Counted from the stretch's first letter, positions 9,106 to 19,384 are shown. The stretch is 64,000 nt of DNA from Prorocentrum cordatum (GCA_963575745.1 CAUYUJ010018726.1:1385112-1449111), one strand, 5' to 3'. The notes: a model not told the origin generated them from the letters alone. Program-made: numbers and translations.

Positions 9106-9289
9106 CCGTGCCGACAGTTGTGCTGGTAATAAGTACCAGGGCCCGTGCGAGGGCCCCGCCGCGCGTTACCGTTACCCCCAACTTGGGGCCAGACCCCCCC
9201 CCCGTAACGGGCGTTACCCCCCCAATAAAAAAACAAGCTCGAAGCTATCGGCCAGCCAAAATCGCCAGGGAAAATTCTCAATTAGTGCC

Positions 9290-9470
9290 TCTTCGGGCCT
9301 TCCTGGAGGTCCTCTTGGAGGCCTCTTCGTCCGTCTTTTGGGCATCTTGTGGGGCATCTCCGCCCGTCTTTGAGGCATCTCGGGGCCATCTTGGGCCCTC
9401 TTGGGGCCATGGTAGCCGTCTTGGAGACCGTGTCGTTATGTTGGAGCTGCCTGGAGAGGGAAGACCGATC
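9290..9470 (+). repeat. CTTGGG-family block
   Basis: Begins CTCTTCGGGCCTTCCTGGAG like the starts of the 7.3 and 7.6 kb sub-blocks, then degenerate CTTGGGGCC units. Confidence 0.75.
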
Positions 9471-9707
9471 TTGGGAAGCTCACGGGTCCTTCGGTGTTGG
9501 CGCATTAGGGCGTAGGTCCTCTAGAAGCATCAAACACAACCAACAATTACCTGAAATTTGGCACACCGTGCACCCGTGTGGCAAGCCAACAGGGGGCGGC
9601 GGACGACGGAAAGCACGCGTAACGTGCGATCCGTTAGTCGGAAGAAATGAAACTAGGGGGAGTTTGAGGGAGGTGGCATCTGCACTGCAGGGTCTACCGG
9701 CCCGCCC

Positions 9708-9912
9708 TTATCCCTGTTAACTGGGCCCTTAACAGGGAAAATCGGGTGCGTTACTGGCCCGCCCGTTTCCCTGTTAACGGTCCGTTAACTGTTTCCCTGG
9801 CACCCCTGTTCTTTTTTAACGGAGATCTTAACAGGGAAAACCAAGTGCTTAACAGGGAAAATCGGGTGACGGATGCGTTTACCTTTGTTAACGGACCGTT
9901 AACAGGGAAAGT
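9708..9912. repeat. Cluster of TTAACAGGGAAA words in both orientations
   Basis: At least six copies (about 9708, 9730, 9769, 9830, 9850, 9897) in mixed orientation. Two are joined as mirror pairs: GTTAACGGTCCGTTAAC (9774-9790) and GTTAACGGACCGTTAAC (about 9888-9904). No gene. Confidence 0.75.
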
Positions 9913-9984
9913 GCACGCTCAGGTCCACTGGCTAGGCCCCCCTACGAGACGGCCCAAGAGGTACCCAGTACGGCCGTCGGACAG

Positions 9985-10285
9985 TGCTCGGACGAGGATG
10001 TCTCCGTTCCAGAGCGTTCCGGAACGCTTTCAGAGCGTTCCAGAGCGCTCCGAGAAGGCCGCGGCGCCCGAGGCATCATCCAGAGCCGCCGGATCTCAGA
10101 GACTCTCGATCTACGGTCACACCGCGAAGAGTAAGCGTGGGCAGCCTTCCCAAGGGTACCCTTGCAGCCTTGCCCCGTCGGCCCATCCTTTTGGCGACTC
10201 TCGCTGGCGAGCCTCGTTCGAGAAACGTTTGGCCCTCCAAGGCCCCTTGCATCCTTAACCGCGTACCCTTCTGACACGGGTTGAC
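9985..10285 (+). repeat. Dispersed repeat, partner at 22736-22885, with GAGCGTTCC cluster
   Basis: 10013-10028 is the perfect palindrome AGCGTTCCGGAACGCT, with further GAGCGTTCC words at 10033 and 10043. From 10131 the order CCTTCCCAAGGGTAC, CGGCCCATCCTT, CCAAGGCCC and GATACGGG/GACACGGG matches 22750-22870. Confidence 0.65.
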
Positions 10286-10556
10286 CCGGCGTGTGGCCGC
10301 GCCCGGCAGCGGGGGAGCCCCACAGGAGCGGCCGTGCGTGGAGGCCCACCCGTGGAGCGTGGCAGTCAGAGTGGGCGAGCTCCAGGCGGGCCTTCGCGCG
10401 CGCGCGCGTCGTGGAGGGCGTGGGCCCTGCCAGCCTGCGGGCCGACCCGTCGCTGGGAGGCCTTCGATCCTTGGGCGCGCAGCGGGCGTCAACTGCGCGG
10501 GCCAGCAGGAGCCCCCCGAGGCGCCGCCCCGGAGCACGAGGGCAGCGATCGTGCAC

Positions 10557-10945
10557 ACAGTGGAGGCCCATGCCAAGGAGCACCCCGCTTGCCTCCAGGG
10601 TGCCCCGGGCACCTTGGGTTTTGATGATTCTGCTCTGGGAAGCGTGACGTGCTCACACCCGAAGTCGAGGGACGTCCTCCTGGGGTCTCAGGGTTGGGTT
10701 TTGCTGTGGAAGGTCTCTTTCGGGCCGGGCGAAAGGGGGGGATTGGGAAAGGGGGGGTTACGAAATTTGCTGCATGCAGCTGGTTTCGGCCTCACCGAGG
10801 GGCCCATTCCTCGATACATAGCCGCCTCCCGGCGCCGGGAGGCGCCGGGAAAATCGGCTACGGGAGCTGATTCTCAAACCCCCCCTTTGCTATCCCCCCC
10901 TTTCGCCCGACCCGACTCTTGTGGTCGAGCTCCTGCTTTAGGGGT
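10557..10945 (+). repeat. Dispersed repeat copy interrupted by a MITE-like insertion (intact copy 12430-12600)
   Basis: Shared words in order: AAGGARCACCC, GCTTGCCTCCAGGGT, CTTGGGTTT, GCGTGACG, GACGTCC, GGTCTCAGG, GGAAGGTCTCT, then GTGGTCGAGCTCCT. Here the last two are separated by 10720-10915; at 12.58 kb they are continuous. Confidence 0.8.
10720..10915. mobile_element. 196-bp MITE-like element, terminal inverted repeats ~37 bp, 5-bp TSD
   Basis: The left end TCGGGCCGGGCGAAAGGGGG is mirrored by the right end, TCGGGTCGGGCGAAAGGGGG on the other strand, and both continue to a second 7-G run with one indel. Flanks are CTCTT at 10715-10719 and 10916-10920; the paralogous empty site at 12582-12586 reads CTCTC once. 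The interior holds GCTGCATGCAGC (10769-10780) and CCTCCCGGCGCCGGGAGG (10825-10842), both perfect palindromes. No coding capacity, so non-autonomous. Confidence 0.8.
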
Positions 10946-11139
10946 GGCGGCTTGGACCCCGCCCCGCTCCGAGATGCTGGAGCTCACGCGCCTGATGTGG
11001 CGATCGCAGCGCACCCCCGCCTCGAGACGCGCCCCACCCCGCCCAGGCGTTACCGTTGCCCGCGGCCCCAACCGCTTCCACCCCCCCCCTGGGTACCATG
11101 TGGGAGGACGGAGGGAGGAAACATCGTCATAAACATGAA

Positions 11140-11230
11140 CCTTTGGCGCTCCGCGCGGATTTCTTTGATCCGCGCTGGGCCCCCCCCCCCCGCCCCTGGC
11201 GCGCTCCGCGCGGAGGGGAGCGTTTTTGCG
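11140..11230 (+). repeat. Dispersed repeat with GGATCCGCGCTGG-like core, copy 1
   Basis: CGCGCGGATTTCTTTGATCC then GCGCTGG, a C run and GGCGCGCTCCGCGCGGAG. A copy in the same orientation is at 19385-19500 and an inverted one at 20058-20190. Confidence 0.6.
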
Positions 11231-11587
11231 CTCTCCAGGGAGGCGTCGGGGGAGCGGGGCAGAGGCGCGAGGGGACAGGCGCAGGGGGGAGGGCGGACGG
11301 CGGCCCGGAGCACGATCCACACCGACCGCCCACAGGGGGGGGGGGAGGGTGGGGGGCGGCATCGGTGCCCCTGTCTCGCCCGGCAGCTACGACCCGCGAT
11401 GCGCTGGCGATTTCCCCATCGATGGTTGCCATCCTCTTTCTTGTGCCTTTCGCTTCCCCGCCTTCCCCTGAAGGGGCGGGGGGGAAGGAAGGGTTTGAGG
11501 GAGGGGGTGGAAAGGGGACGGGGGGGGGAACGAGGCGGGGGAGCAGCAGCTGGGGTATGGGGGAGGAGTGATGGGGAGGACGGCAAG
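11231..11587. other. G-rich intergenic tract
   Basis: Several runs of 6-10 G (e.g. 11337-11354, 11477-11485, 11520-11528). Overlapping open frames in both strands are composition-driven. No gene. Confidence 0.6.
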
Positions 11588-12060
11588 CTAAGTGCGCTCG
11601 CGCCACATTTGACATCCTATCCCTTTCTCCGCTCCCTTCCAATTGCGCTGATTTGTTCGCTATCCGCGGACGCGTGTCATAGCCGACCTTGAACTCAGAA
11701 TAATAGCCTGTCCCGTCATCGCATGCGCAATCAGAAAAAGGGGAGCTGCACACCTATATGGAAGAGGTGGCGTGTAAGCAGTTGGATTTGCACGATCAGG
11801 AGGGCAAGGGGGAGGCAGAGGAAGGATTAGGACGAGGACGAAGAGCAGCAGCAGCAGAAACTGGAGTGGAATGAGTGGAAGGAGCAGGAGGACCGAGTGA
11901 AGGTGTGTGAGGGGAAATGAGGGGGGCGACAACGATGACAGAGGACTCGGTTGCAGAAGAGTTTCCCAGGCTGGGGCGATAGCGCTATTCTGAACGACGG
12001 GAGCAAAGCGCCGATCCGAACATGAGGCATACACTGCAACGGGAGTATGAAATTGAAACG
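11588..12060 (-). repeat. Inverted copy of the segment inserted at 51876-52532
   Basis: The reverse complement of 11588-11695 matches 52428-52532 (CGACACGCGTCCGCGGATAG, then TCAGCGC, GAGCGCAC and TAGCTTG). The reverse complement of 11985-12045 matches 52093-52150 (GTTCGGATCGG, CCGTCGTTCAG). In between the copies differ: this one lacks the CCA array. Confidence 0.75.
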
Positions 12061-12429
12061 CTGACAACTACCGGATTGCAAAACAACACGCATACAGCAC
12101 ACACAACAATTCGGCACAACCCTCTGTCTAAAGAACAAAACGCAGAGGGTGGGGGAGATCTTTCGGACAGGATCAGGGGAGAGAGAAGAGTAGTATTCAT
12201 GTTGTGTAATGTTGGAGGGGGAGGAAAAAGGGAGGTTGGCAGGGAGGGAGGGGGGGGGAAATGGAGGGATGATGTAGGGGAAGGATGGATTGGGAGGGCT
12301 GTTTCCCCCCGGGCTCTTCTAGAGCCCCGATGAACCCCCTACTCATCTAGAACCGAACCATGCTCGTCTTGCTCTCTAGGTCCCCCTCTGGCCACCAAAG
12401 GTTCCCCGAACTTGGGCGGAGGAGGAAAA
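12061..12429. other. Intergenic, nothing recognised
   Basis: Purine-rich from 12145 to 12295; otherwise no repeat or gene that I can support. Confidence 0.5.
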
Positions 12430-12600
12430 CAGTGGAAACCCAAGCCAAGGAACACCCTGCTTGCCTCCAGGGTCTCCTGGGTATCTTGGGTTTCGATGGT
12501 TTTGCTATGGGAGGCGTGACGCTCCCACACCAAAATCAACGGACGTCCCAGGGTCTCAGGTTTGGGTTGCTTGTGGAAGGTCTCTCGTGGTCGAGCTCCT
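12430..12600 (+). repeat. Dispersed repeat, uninterrupted copy (empty site at 12582-12586)
   Basis: Paralogue of 10557-10945. It runs GGAAGGTCTCTCGTGGTCGA without the 196-bp element. Confidence 0.8.
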
Positions 12601-13740
12601 ACCGCAGGAGGAGGAGGAGTAGTAGAGGAGGTGGAGGAGGTGGAAGAGGAGGAGGAGCTCCTACGGGAGGAGGTGGAGGAGGTGAAGGATGAGGTGGAGG
12701 TGGAGGAGAAGCAGAGGAGGCGAGGGCCGCTGAAGGGAGGGCGGTCTGGCCACGCCCTCCATTCTGGCTGGGCCCTCTCTGCAGCCTCGAGCCCGAGCCG
12801 CCCCATGCTGCGCCTCCTGTGGATGGTTGGCGCAAGAGGGAGGAAGGGGGGGCTTCGGACTCGGCCGAGTGCGTTGCTGCTGCTATCCGATGGTCGGCGG
12901 CGTGCCCGGGGGGGCAGTGAGGAGGAGAAGGCCCTCTCAGAAGACCCGGAAGTCCCCCCGGACTTCCCGAGAAGTTCTCGAAGCCTTCCCTGGAAGACAC
13001 AGGGCGCTTCTCAGCAGGCGCGAGGGGTTTCCGAGCAGTCCCGCCGTCTTCCCTCCTCCTCCTTCTCCTCCTCATTCTCCTCCTCTCCTCCTCCTCCTCC
13101 TCCTCCTTCTCCTCCTCCTTCTCCTCCTCCTTCTTCTCCTCCTCCTTCTCCCCTCCTTCTCCTCCTCCTCCTCCTTCTCCTCCTCCTTCCCTCCCTCCTC
13201 GCTTCCCCACGGGCTCGCCGCCGGGCTGGGCCCCGGGGGCGGGAGGCCGCTGGGCCCCCCAGGCTCCAGGGCATGGCGCCCCTGGCCCCCCCTCGTGGAG
13301 GCACGGGGGAGGCGTGGAGGGCGGCGGGGGAGGACAGGGGGCCAGATGCGAACCCTACCCCTTCCCCCCACGATTTCTGAGGGGGAGGGTGGGGTTCACT
13401 TCGCTTGGGAGGGGCAGGGGTAGGGTTCGCATGTGGCCCCCGAGAGGAGGCACGCCGAGAGTCATGGGCAGGTCTCCCGCCCGCCACCACCACAAGTTGG
13501 AGGGGGGGAAGGAGGAAGAGGAGGAGGAGGAGGAGGAGGAGGAGGAGGAGGAAGAGGAGGAGGAGGAGGAGGGAGCTCCTACGGGAGGAGGTGGAGGAGG
13601 AGGAGGAGGGCGAAGGGGAGGTGGACGAGGAGGAGGAGGAGGAGGAGGAGGAGGAGGAGGAGGAGGAGGAGGAGGAGGAGGAGCCCCTCCCCCCCTCCAA
13701 CCTATGGTGGTGGTGGTGGTGGTGGTGGTGGAGAACAGGC
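12601..13740. repeat. GGA and CCT arrays with a GGT tail
   Basis: GGA/GGT tract 12603-12725, CTC/CTT tract 13052-13200 (pyrimidine strand), GGA tract 13506-13682, GGT tract 13706-13732. An almost identical phrase, GAGCTCCTACGGGAGGAGGT, occurs at 12656 and 13573. The stretch 12726-13050 is GC-rich with no assignable gene. Confidence 0.85.
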
Positions 13741-14389
13741 TCATCAGAGATTCCTCTCCCACTTTGCTCCGCCCCATCTCTTGCCGCCGGCCGGTTTCTT
13801 TGCTGGTTGTGTCGAAAGGGGTGTTGGGACGTGCGTAAAGAGCCGTTTGCCTGTCCTGCCAGGCCTTGGAGTGCTCTCGCACGCCGCCCAGTTCAGGGCA
13901 CCAGCCGCTTCTACGAGCGTGCCCCCATGCGTACAGAAGGACATGCATGATATCGCCCCGTTACTCTTGATGCCCCGACAGCTCTGAGAGCACCCTCTAA
14001 GACGATTCAGGGATTATGCCTTCTGTTCTTGGAGGCCGTACTTTCAACACTCATCGAACTGTTCGAGATGGGGCAGCACTAATGATACGTTGAATCGGCT
14101 ATTTGCTCACCTTGCAGTCGGAGGAGCCTCACACGCGTCTGTTTGTCCTGGGCGTAGCAGTTTCTTGTCCGAACTGCAGTGGCGCCCGACAGTGTGGCGA
14201 CCACACCGCGTGATGAGTCAATGGGGATTCGGGGTCACCGCTCGGCTCCGGGAGTCGGGCCGTTCTCTCCGAGGGCGCCTCGGGGAGTCTCTTGGGATTT
14301 CGAGGTCACCGCGCGGTCCGTCACCACACGCATTCGGGGGCCGCCGAGAATTGCAGCACGCATCGTGCTTTCGAAGCTATCCGGAAGGG
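13741..14389. other. Intergenic, nothing recognised
   Basis: Moderate GC, no tandem structure and no convincing coding frame. Confidence 0.5.
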
Positions 14390-14600
14390 CTTCCACGCAA
14401 TCCAAAAGACCCCCAAACGGGCCAAAGAGGGAAGCGTGACCCTGTTCTTCAGGGAGACCGCAGTTGGAAGCAGGGTGGCCCGAGGAAGCCCCCAGATGCC
14501 CCCCGGCAGCGCCCAGTAGGCCTCCAGAAGGCCCCCAAAAGCCATCTAAAGTTTCCGTGAGGCCCCCAAGAAGCTCTCCAGAGAGGAGCCTCCGCATTCA
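14390..14600 (-). repeat. CTTGGG-family block, minus orientation
   Basis: Degenerate CCCCCAAAAG/CCCAAGAAGC units on the plus strand, i.e. the complement of the block type at 6.9 kb. Confidence 0.65.
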
Positions 14601-14900
14601 GAGCAGAGGAAGACAGGGAAGAATTTGAAGGGGAGGGCCAGAATGAGAAAGTGGAAGAGGAAACTTGAAGGATTAATAGCGAAATCTCGCCAGTGGATGG
14701 CCCTGAATACACAAAAGGGGGGGCGTGCTCGCAGAACCCCCCCTCCCCTCCCCCCCTTCAAAGGGGGGGTGAGATTTTCGACCCCCCCCCCCTCCCCCCT
14801 TGGCGCTGGAAAGGGGGGGGGTTCGAACCCCCGCCCCCCTTTCCAGCGCCAAGGGACTGGGGAGGGGGCCTCTCGGGCAGTGCGAAGGAATTAAAGTGTT
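14601..14900. other. Intergenic with a long G/C-tract hairpin
   Basis: 14798-14853 is a near-perfect inverted repeat: CCTTGGCGCTGGAAAGGGGG on one arm and its complement on the other, meeting at GTTCGAAC. A shorter C/G hairpin precedes it at 14763-14797. Confidence 0.75.
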
Positions 14901-14904
14901 TGTA

Positions 14905-15870
14905 GTAGCGATTGGTGAGTAGTGGGTATTTGATAGTGCGTAGTGCGCAGTGAGTCGTGAGTGGTGAGTAGTGAATAGTGGGTAATGGGTAGTGGTGGTA
15001 GTGAGTAGAGCGTTGAGATTAGTGGGTACTGAGTAGTGAGGAGTGCGTAATGAGTAGCGGGAAGGAAGTAGTGAGCAAGGAATTGCGAGTAGTGAGTGCG
15101 TAGTGAGTAGCAAGCAGGGAGTAGGGATGAGGGAGTAGACAGTAGCGAATAGCGAGGAGTGAGTAGTGAGTAGTGAGTAGTTCGCAGTGAGTAGAGAGTA
15201 GTGAGTAGTGAGTGGTGAGTAGCGGTTAGCGAGTAGCGAATAGGGAGTAGCGAGTAGTGAGTGGTGAGTAGCGAGTAGGGCGTTGTGAGTAGTGAGTAGT
15301 GAGTAGGTCGTAGTGAGTAGTGAGTAGTGGGAGCGTAGTGAGTAGTGAGTAGTGGGTAGTGACTAGTGCGTGTTGGGTAGCGAATAGGGCGTAGGGGGTA
15401 GCGAGTAGTGAGTAGTGAGTAGTGAGAGTACTGTGTAGGGCGAAGGGAGTAGAGAGTAGCGAGTAGTGGATAGTGAGTAGTGAGTTGTGGGCAGTGAGTA
15501 GTGAGTAGTGAAGTGTGAGTAGTGAGTAGTGGATAGTGGTGGGTGGGTAGTGAATAGTGATCTGCGAGTAGTGAGTAGTGGGTAGTGAGTTGTGTTTAGT
15601 GAGTAGCGAGTATGGAGTAGTGAGTAGTGAGTAGTTTGTAGTGAGTGCAGGGAGTAGCGAATAGTGGATAGTGAGTAGTGAGTTGGGGGCAGTGAGTGGT
15701 GGGTAGTGAAGTTTGAGTTGTGAATAGTGGATAGTGGTTAGTGGGTCGTGATTTGTGATTAGTGAGTAGTGAACCGTGAGTAGTGGATAGTGAGTAGCGA
15801 AAATTGAGTAGTGAGTAGCGCATAGTGAATTGTGGGTAGGGACTAGTGCGTAATGAATAGTGCGTGCTGT
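14905..15870 (+). repeat. Degenerate heptamer array, unit near TAGTGAG
   Basis: Almost continuous GTAGTGAGTAGTGAGTAG variants over about 965 bp, with TAGCGAG, TAGTGGG and TAGGGCG as common variants. Stop codons fill the plus frames; the open minus frames are Thr/His/Leu/Tyr-rich readings of the repeat. Confidence 0.9.
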
Positions 15871-15879
15871 TTAGGGGCT

Positions 15880-15935
15880 AAATTTTGTGTTTGGCGTTTG
15901 GGTTACGGGTTAGGGTAAGGGTGAGGGTCAAGCTA
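15880..15935 (+). repeat. Telomere-like degenerate GGGTTA/GGGTAA run
   Basis: TTTGGGTTACGGGTTAGGG then TAAGGGTGAGGGTC abuts the heptamer array. Too short and degenerate to be an active telomere. Confidence 0.55.
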
Positions 15936-16039
15936 GCCAGCTCGAGCGAGTCAAGCATGGCATGCCCATTCCCACTCGCCCTCCCACAACATAAGAAACA
16001 GTGATGGCACAACTGGGGGCTGCGCGGGCATTTCAGTGT

Positions 16040-16290
16040 CGCAGGTCCCAAGGCGCTGACTTCCAGGTCCCAGAGCGCCCCAGGAACGCCCCAAGAGAGC
16101 CGAGACGCCCCCGAGACGATCCGAGGGGCCTTGAGTCGCCGAAAGATCGTTCCAAGACGCCCAAGATGGCCTCCAGACGGCCGCAGACGCCGCCAAGAAA
16201 CCGCGGGGAGCTTCAGGAGGCCCTCCAAGAGCCTGGACAAGCAAAAACCCCCGAGGCATTCGTCACCCCAGGGCCTCCTGGAACGCCCCG
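16040..16290 (-). repeat. CTTGGG-family block, minus orientation
   Basis: Units such as CGCCCCAAGAGAGCC and CGCCCAAGATGGCC are the complement of the plus-strand family. Confidence 0.65.
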
Positions 16291-16389
16291 GCGCCCAATG
16301 AATTGGCGAGCCAGAAACGTGCGCCGAGCCAAAGCGGGAGCGCAACTCGGCGCCCAAGCGGGAAGGTCATTTCATTCACTTCGAGCGGG

Positions 16390-17100
16390 GGGGGGGGGCG
16401 TGCCGCGCCCAATTCTTGCCATGCACTTTTGCGGAGTGGACGACGAGAACAGCAGCATGGCATTGTTTCTGACAAGTAAGGTGGCCGCTCCCGCCTTGGG
16501 GTTGCCCCAGAAGTCCGCGCGCGATGTGCGCCGCGCCCCATTCCTGCCACGCATTTCGCATCGTCGACGACAAGACAGGCCATGATGAAAGGAAAAACGG
16601 CAACTCTGCATTGTCTTTTACGGTCAGGATGGGAGGGCCCGCAGCCCTCATGGACGTCCGCTCACGTTTTGCGCCGCGCCCCATTCTGCAACATATTTCG
16701 CACCGTCGGCGACAAGGCAGGCCATGCTGAGAGGGAAAAATAGAGACTTTCTATTGATATTTTACAGTCAGGATGGGCGGGCCCGGATTAACGGCCGCGC
16801 GCGATGTGCGCCGCGTCCCATCTGCCCCGTCCCACTGCTGCCTCAGATTTCGCACCGTCGGCGACAAGGCAGGCCATGCTGAAAGGGAAAAACGAAGACT
16901 TTGTCTTGATTTTTTACAGTCAGGATGGGCGGGCCCAGATTGACTGCCGCGCGCGATGTGCGCCGCGTCCCAATCCTGCCACGCTTTTCGCATCGTCGAC
17001 GACAAGAAAAACAATGTTGAAAAGAAAAACGGCAACTTTGTATTTATTTTTTAAAGTCCGGATGGGAGGTCCCGGAGTGGGTCGCTATCGGCCGTAATAA
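16390..17100 (+). repeat. About 140-bp tandem repeat, five units
   Basis: The anchor CCGCG of GCGCCGCGYCCC (GTGCCGCGCCC in unit 1) falls at about 16403, 16531, 16674, 16811 and 16962 (spacings 128-151). Each unit then has CGCATCGTCGACGACAAG or a variant, and most end GTCAGGATGGGMGGGCCC. Confidence 0.85.
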
Positions 17101-17335
17101 GGAACAAGGATTAGTGTTAGGGGTGGTGCGGGTCGGGTTCCGGAGACTTGGGGGCGCCGTGGCGAAAAGGGGGGACGGGGGGGGGCTCGAATTTTGCCCA
17201 AGGGGGGGGAGGGGGGGGGGTCGGGGGGGGACGACGGATCGGGAAAGGGAGGGGGGGGGTCCCCGACGACGGATCGGGGAAAGGGGGGGGGGGGCTTTCC
17301 CCCCCCCCCCCTTTGGGGTCATCCAGCGGCGCGCC
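17101..17335. repeat. G-tract-rich segment
   Basis: Runs of 7-12 G, with GACGACGGATCGGG(G)AAAGG at 17229 and 17269 (the first preceded by a long G run, the second by CCCC) and a C12 run at 17299. Potential hairpin or quadruplex DNA; no gene. Confidence 0.65.
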
Positions 17336-18604
17336 TTCTAAATAACGAATGGCAACTCTACGACGACGATGTCGGACAAGGCAACGAGGAGGTATCGCTA
17401 TTGTTTCTGTTTTACCTTCCAGCCCGTCCGCCGCGAACTCCTGCCTGCACGCCTAACTTCAAGGACCACGGTTCATGGCACGAAACGCCAATCCATTGTT
17501 GCACCTATTTATATATATATATATAAGATTCATGCAGGACTTTCGAACACAGCCTTTGGTGCGGGAGCGACTCGGACAGCCTCTTTGTATGCGAACTCTT
17601 CGGTTGGGATGCCTCTGTTTGAGGATACATCATGAGGGGCGTGAGAGGAGATAGTCGGGGAGGCACGCCCCTGCTCCGCCTCCGCCCGGTCCTCCCCGTT
17701 CGATCCCTCCTTCCTGCCCGCGTCCTCCCCGCATTTTGGTGCGGATTCGCAGGTGCACAAGACGCTCGCCACAGCTGCAGACGTGGAGGCCGGGCGCTCC
17801 ACGCACTGGACAAGGGTGTGAGCAGCACGGTGTACAGGTTTCGGCGGATTGTCTCTGTCCCCGGAGGGGCTTCAAGGCGCTGTGACGGATCTCGAATTGC
17901 ATGGGACGGTTCCAGAATTCTCGGAACCAGAAGCGAAACATGGAAAACGTGGTTTGTGTACAAATTACAAGCGTTCCGCGCGTCAACATTAGCTATCGAG
18001 CGACCTGGGTTTCGCTAATTTTGTTCTTGGTCTCAGACTCACTGACTTTGCTTTGTGTAGTCTGGTGTCCTCTAGGCATGTGTGGTCCAATCCGAGATGG
18101 TCGGTCGATCTCAGTGGAATGTGTGCCGATTTGGTCTTGTCGATCTTATGTGATATGCGATCTGGTCCCACTCAATCGCGGGTGTCAGGGCTCGCAAAGT
18201 TGGCAAACAAAAGAAGTACGGTTATTCAAGTGGTCCTGTCTTCTTCTCCTCCCCTTGCTCGATTCCGTACCCATGATCGACCTCCATTATCTTGCCATTG
18301 GAGACTTCCCCTTCTGTACACGTTGTCCACGTCCTACCCTCCAGCGCCTCCTTTGTCCAATCTTGAGGCCCCCTGTGCCTCGGATCCCTGGACCCACAGC
18401 GTGGGTGGTTCTCAGCATGAGCCATGGGCTCCGCCGCACACGCGCTGTTTGTGCCCTTTGCCCAGGCCCCCCCCCCTGGTAGACGCAACCCGAGCGACCG
18501 ACCGAGTGCCAGCAACACCACATCAAGAGTCCGCGAGTCCGAACGGCTAGCTCCAGGGCGAATCGGAGACTCGCCAGAAAACAGCACACGCTCAAGTACC
18601 GCAG
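17336..18604. other. Intergenic, no supported gene; short TA tract
   Basis: TATATA run at 17508-17525. Open frames up to about 190 codons occur on both strands, but none shows recognisable motifs or a clear preference over its overlapping partners. Confidence 0.45.
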
Positions 18605-18676
18605 CAGCGAGAGAGAGAGAAGAGAAGAGAAGAGAAGAGAAGAGAAGAGAAGAGAAGAGAAGAGAAGAGAAGAGAA
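18605..18676 (+). repeat. GAGAA pentanucleotide array
   Basis: Perfect 5-bp period over most of its length. Confidence 0.95.
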
Positions 18677-19384
18677 ACGAGACAGAGGGAAGGAGGGTAG
18701 AAAGGACGAGTCCCCCCCAAGCTCTTGCAGCGGCTCCGCGCCCGCCAGGGCACCCTTGCCCCCCCTCCCTCCTCCTGGCGTCTTCTGGGAGTCGTCTCGG
18801 AACACGGGGCCTGTTGCCGGCGCCTCCGTACCCGAACATGTCGCAGGAGCACTTGCAGCCCAGCCGACTCTTCGAGCACGCCCGCGTCTGCCCCGAGGTA
18901 CCGCGGCACGCGGAGTGGGGCCCGCGACTCGGGATGCAACGCTTGGGAGGTTTCATTCGGCATCGGCGCTGGCAGATCCGCGGTCGAGAACCGGCCTACT
19001 CTGGCCCAATCCCGTCGCATCCCACGGAGTCCGGCTTTCTCCTAGCTGATCTGGCTTCATCCTGGGCTCTATCTGGTCGAAATTTGGCCGCATGGCCCCT
19101 TCATCGAGCTGCATGGCCCCCGATCGTTCTGACGAGTATCCTGCAGGAGTTGCCTCCCCACGTGCGCTGCAGGGACCACGGGACCGCCAAGGGACGCCGA
19201 GTCGAGCCTCGTCCGCGAGGGGCGCCGCGCAGGCTGCCACCGTCGCCCTGGCCGCCGTGGAGGCCACGCTGCTGCACCGCAGCGGCAACTTCTACCGGCA
19301 CATGCTGGCTGCGAGGGAGCCGGCGGGCGGCAGGAGCTCCCCGCTCGGGGCTGAAGACACAGGGGTCCACAGGGGAACGAAGAA
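18677..19384. other. GC-rich intergenic; weak coding-like frame around 19200-19350
   Basis: A plus-strand frame reads VALAAVEATLLHRSGNFYRH near 19240-19300 and looks protein-like, but it has no boundaries, start or recognised family. Confidence 0.3.

Larger units (their letters stand above)
8088..9243. repeat. Pair of ~50-bp inverted repeats about 1.05 kb apart
   Basis: The left arm (8088-8150) has AGCTTGTTTTTTTATTG, then GTAACGCCCGTTAC and a long G run. The right arm (9192-9243) is its reverse complement, with a C run, GTAACGGGCGTTAC and CAATAAAAAAACAAGCT. A relative of the right arm lies at 53775-53815, also just before a CTTGGG block. Confidence 0.65.

Noticed and set aside
14040-14090. 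GTTCGAGATGGGGCAGCAC resembling the complement of a 5S rRNA motif
   Set aside because: Only about 12 nt fit; the rest of 5S rRNA is absent on either side.
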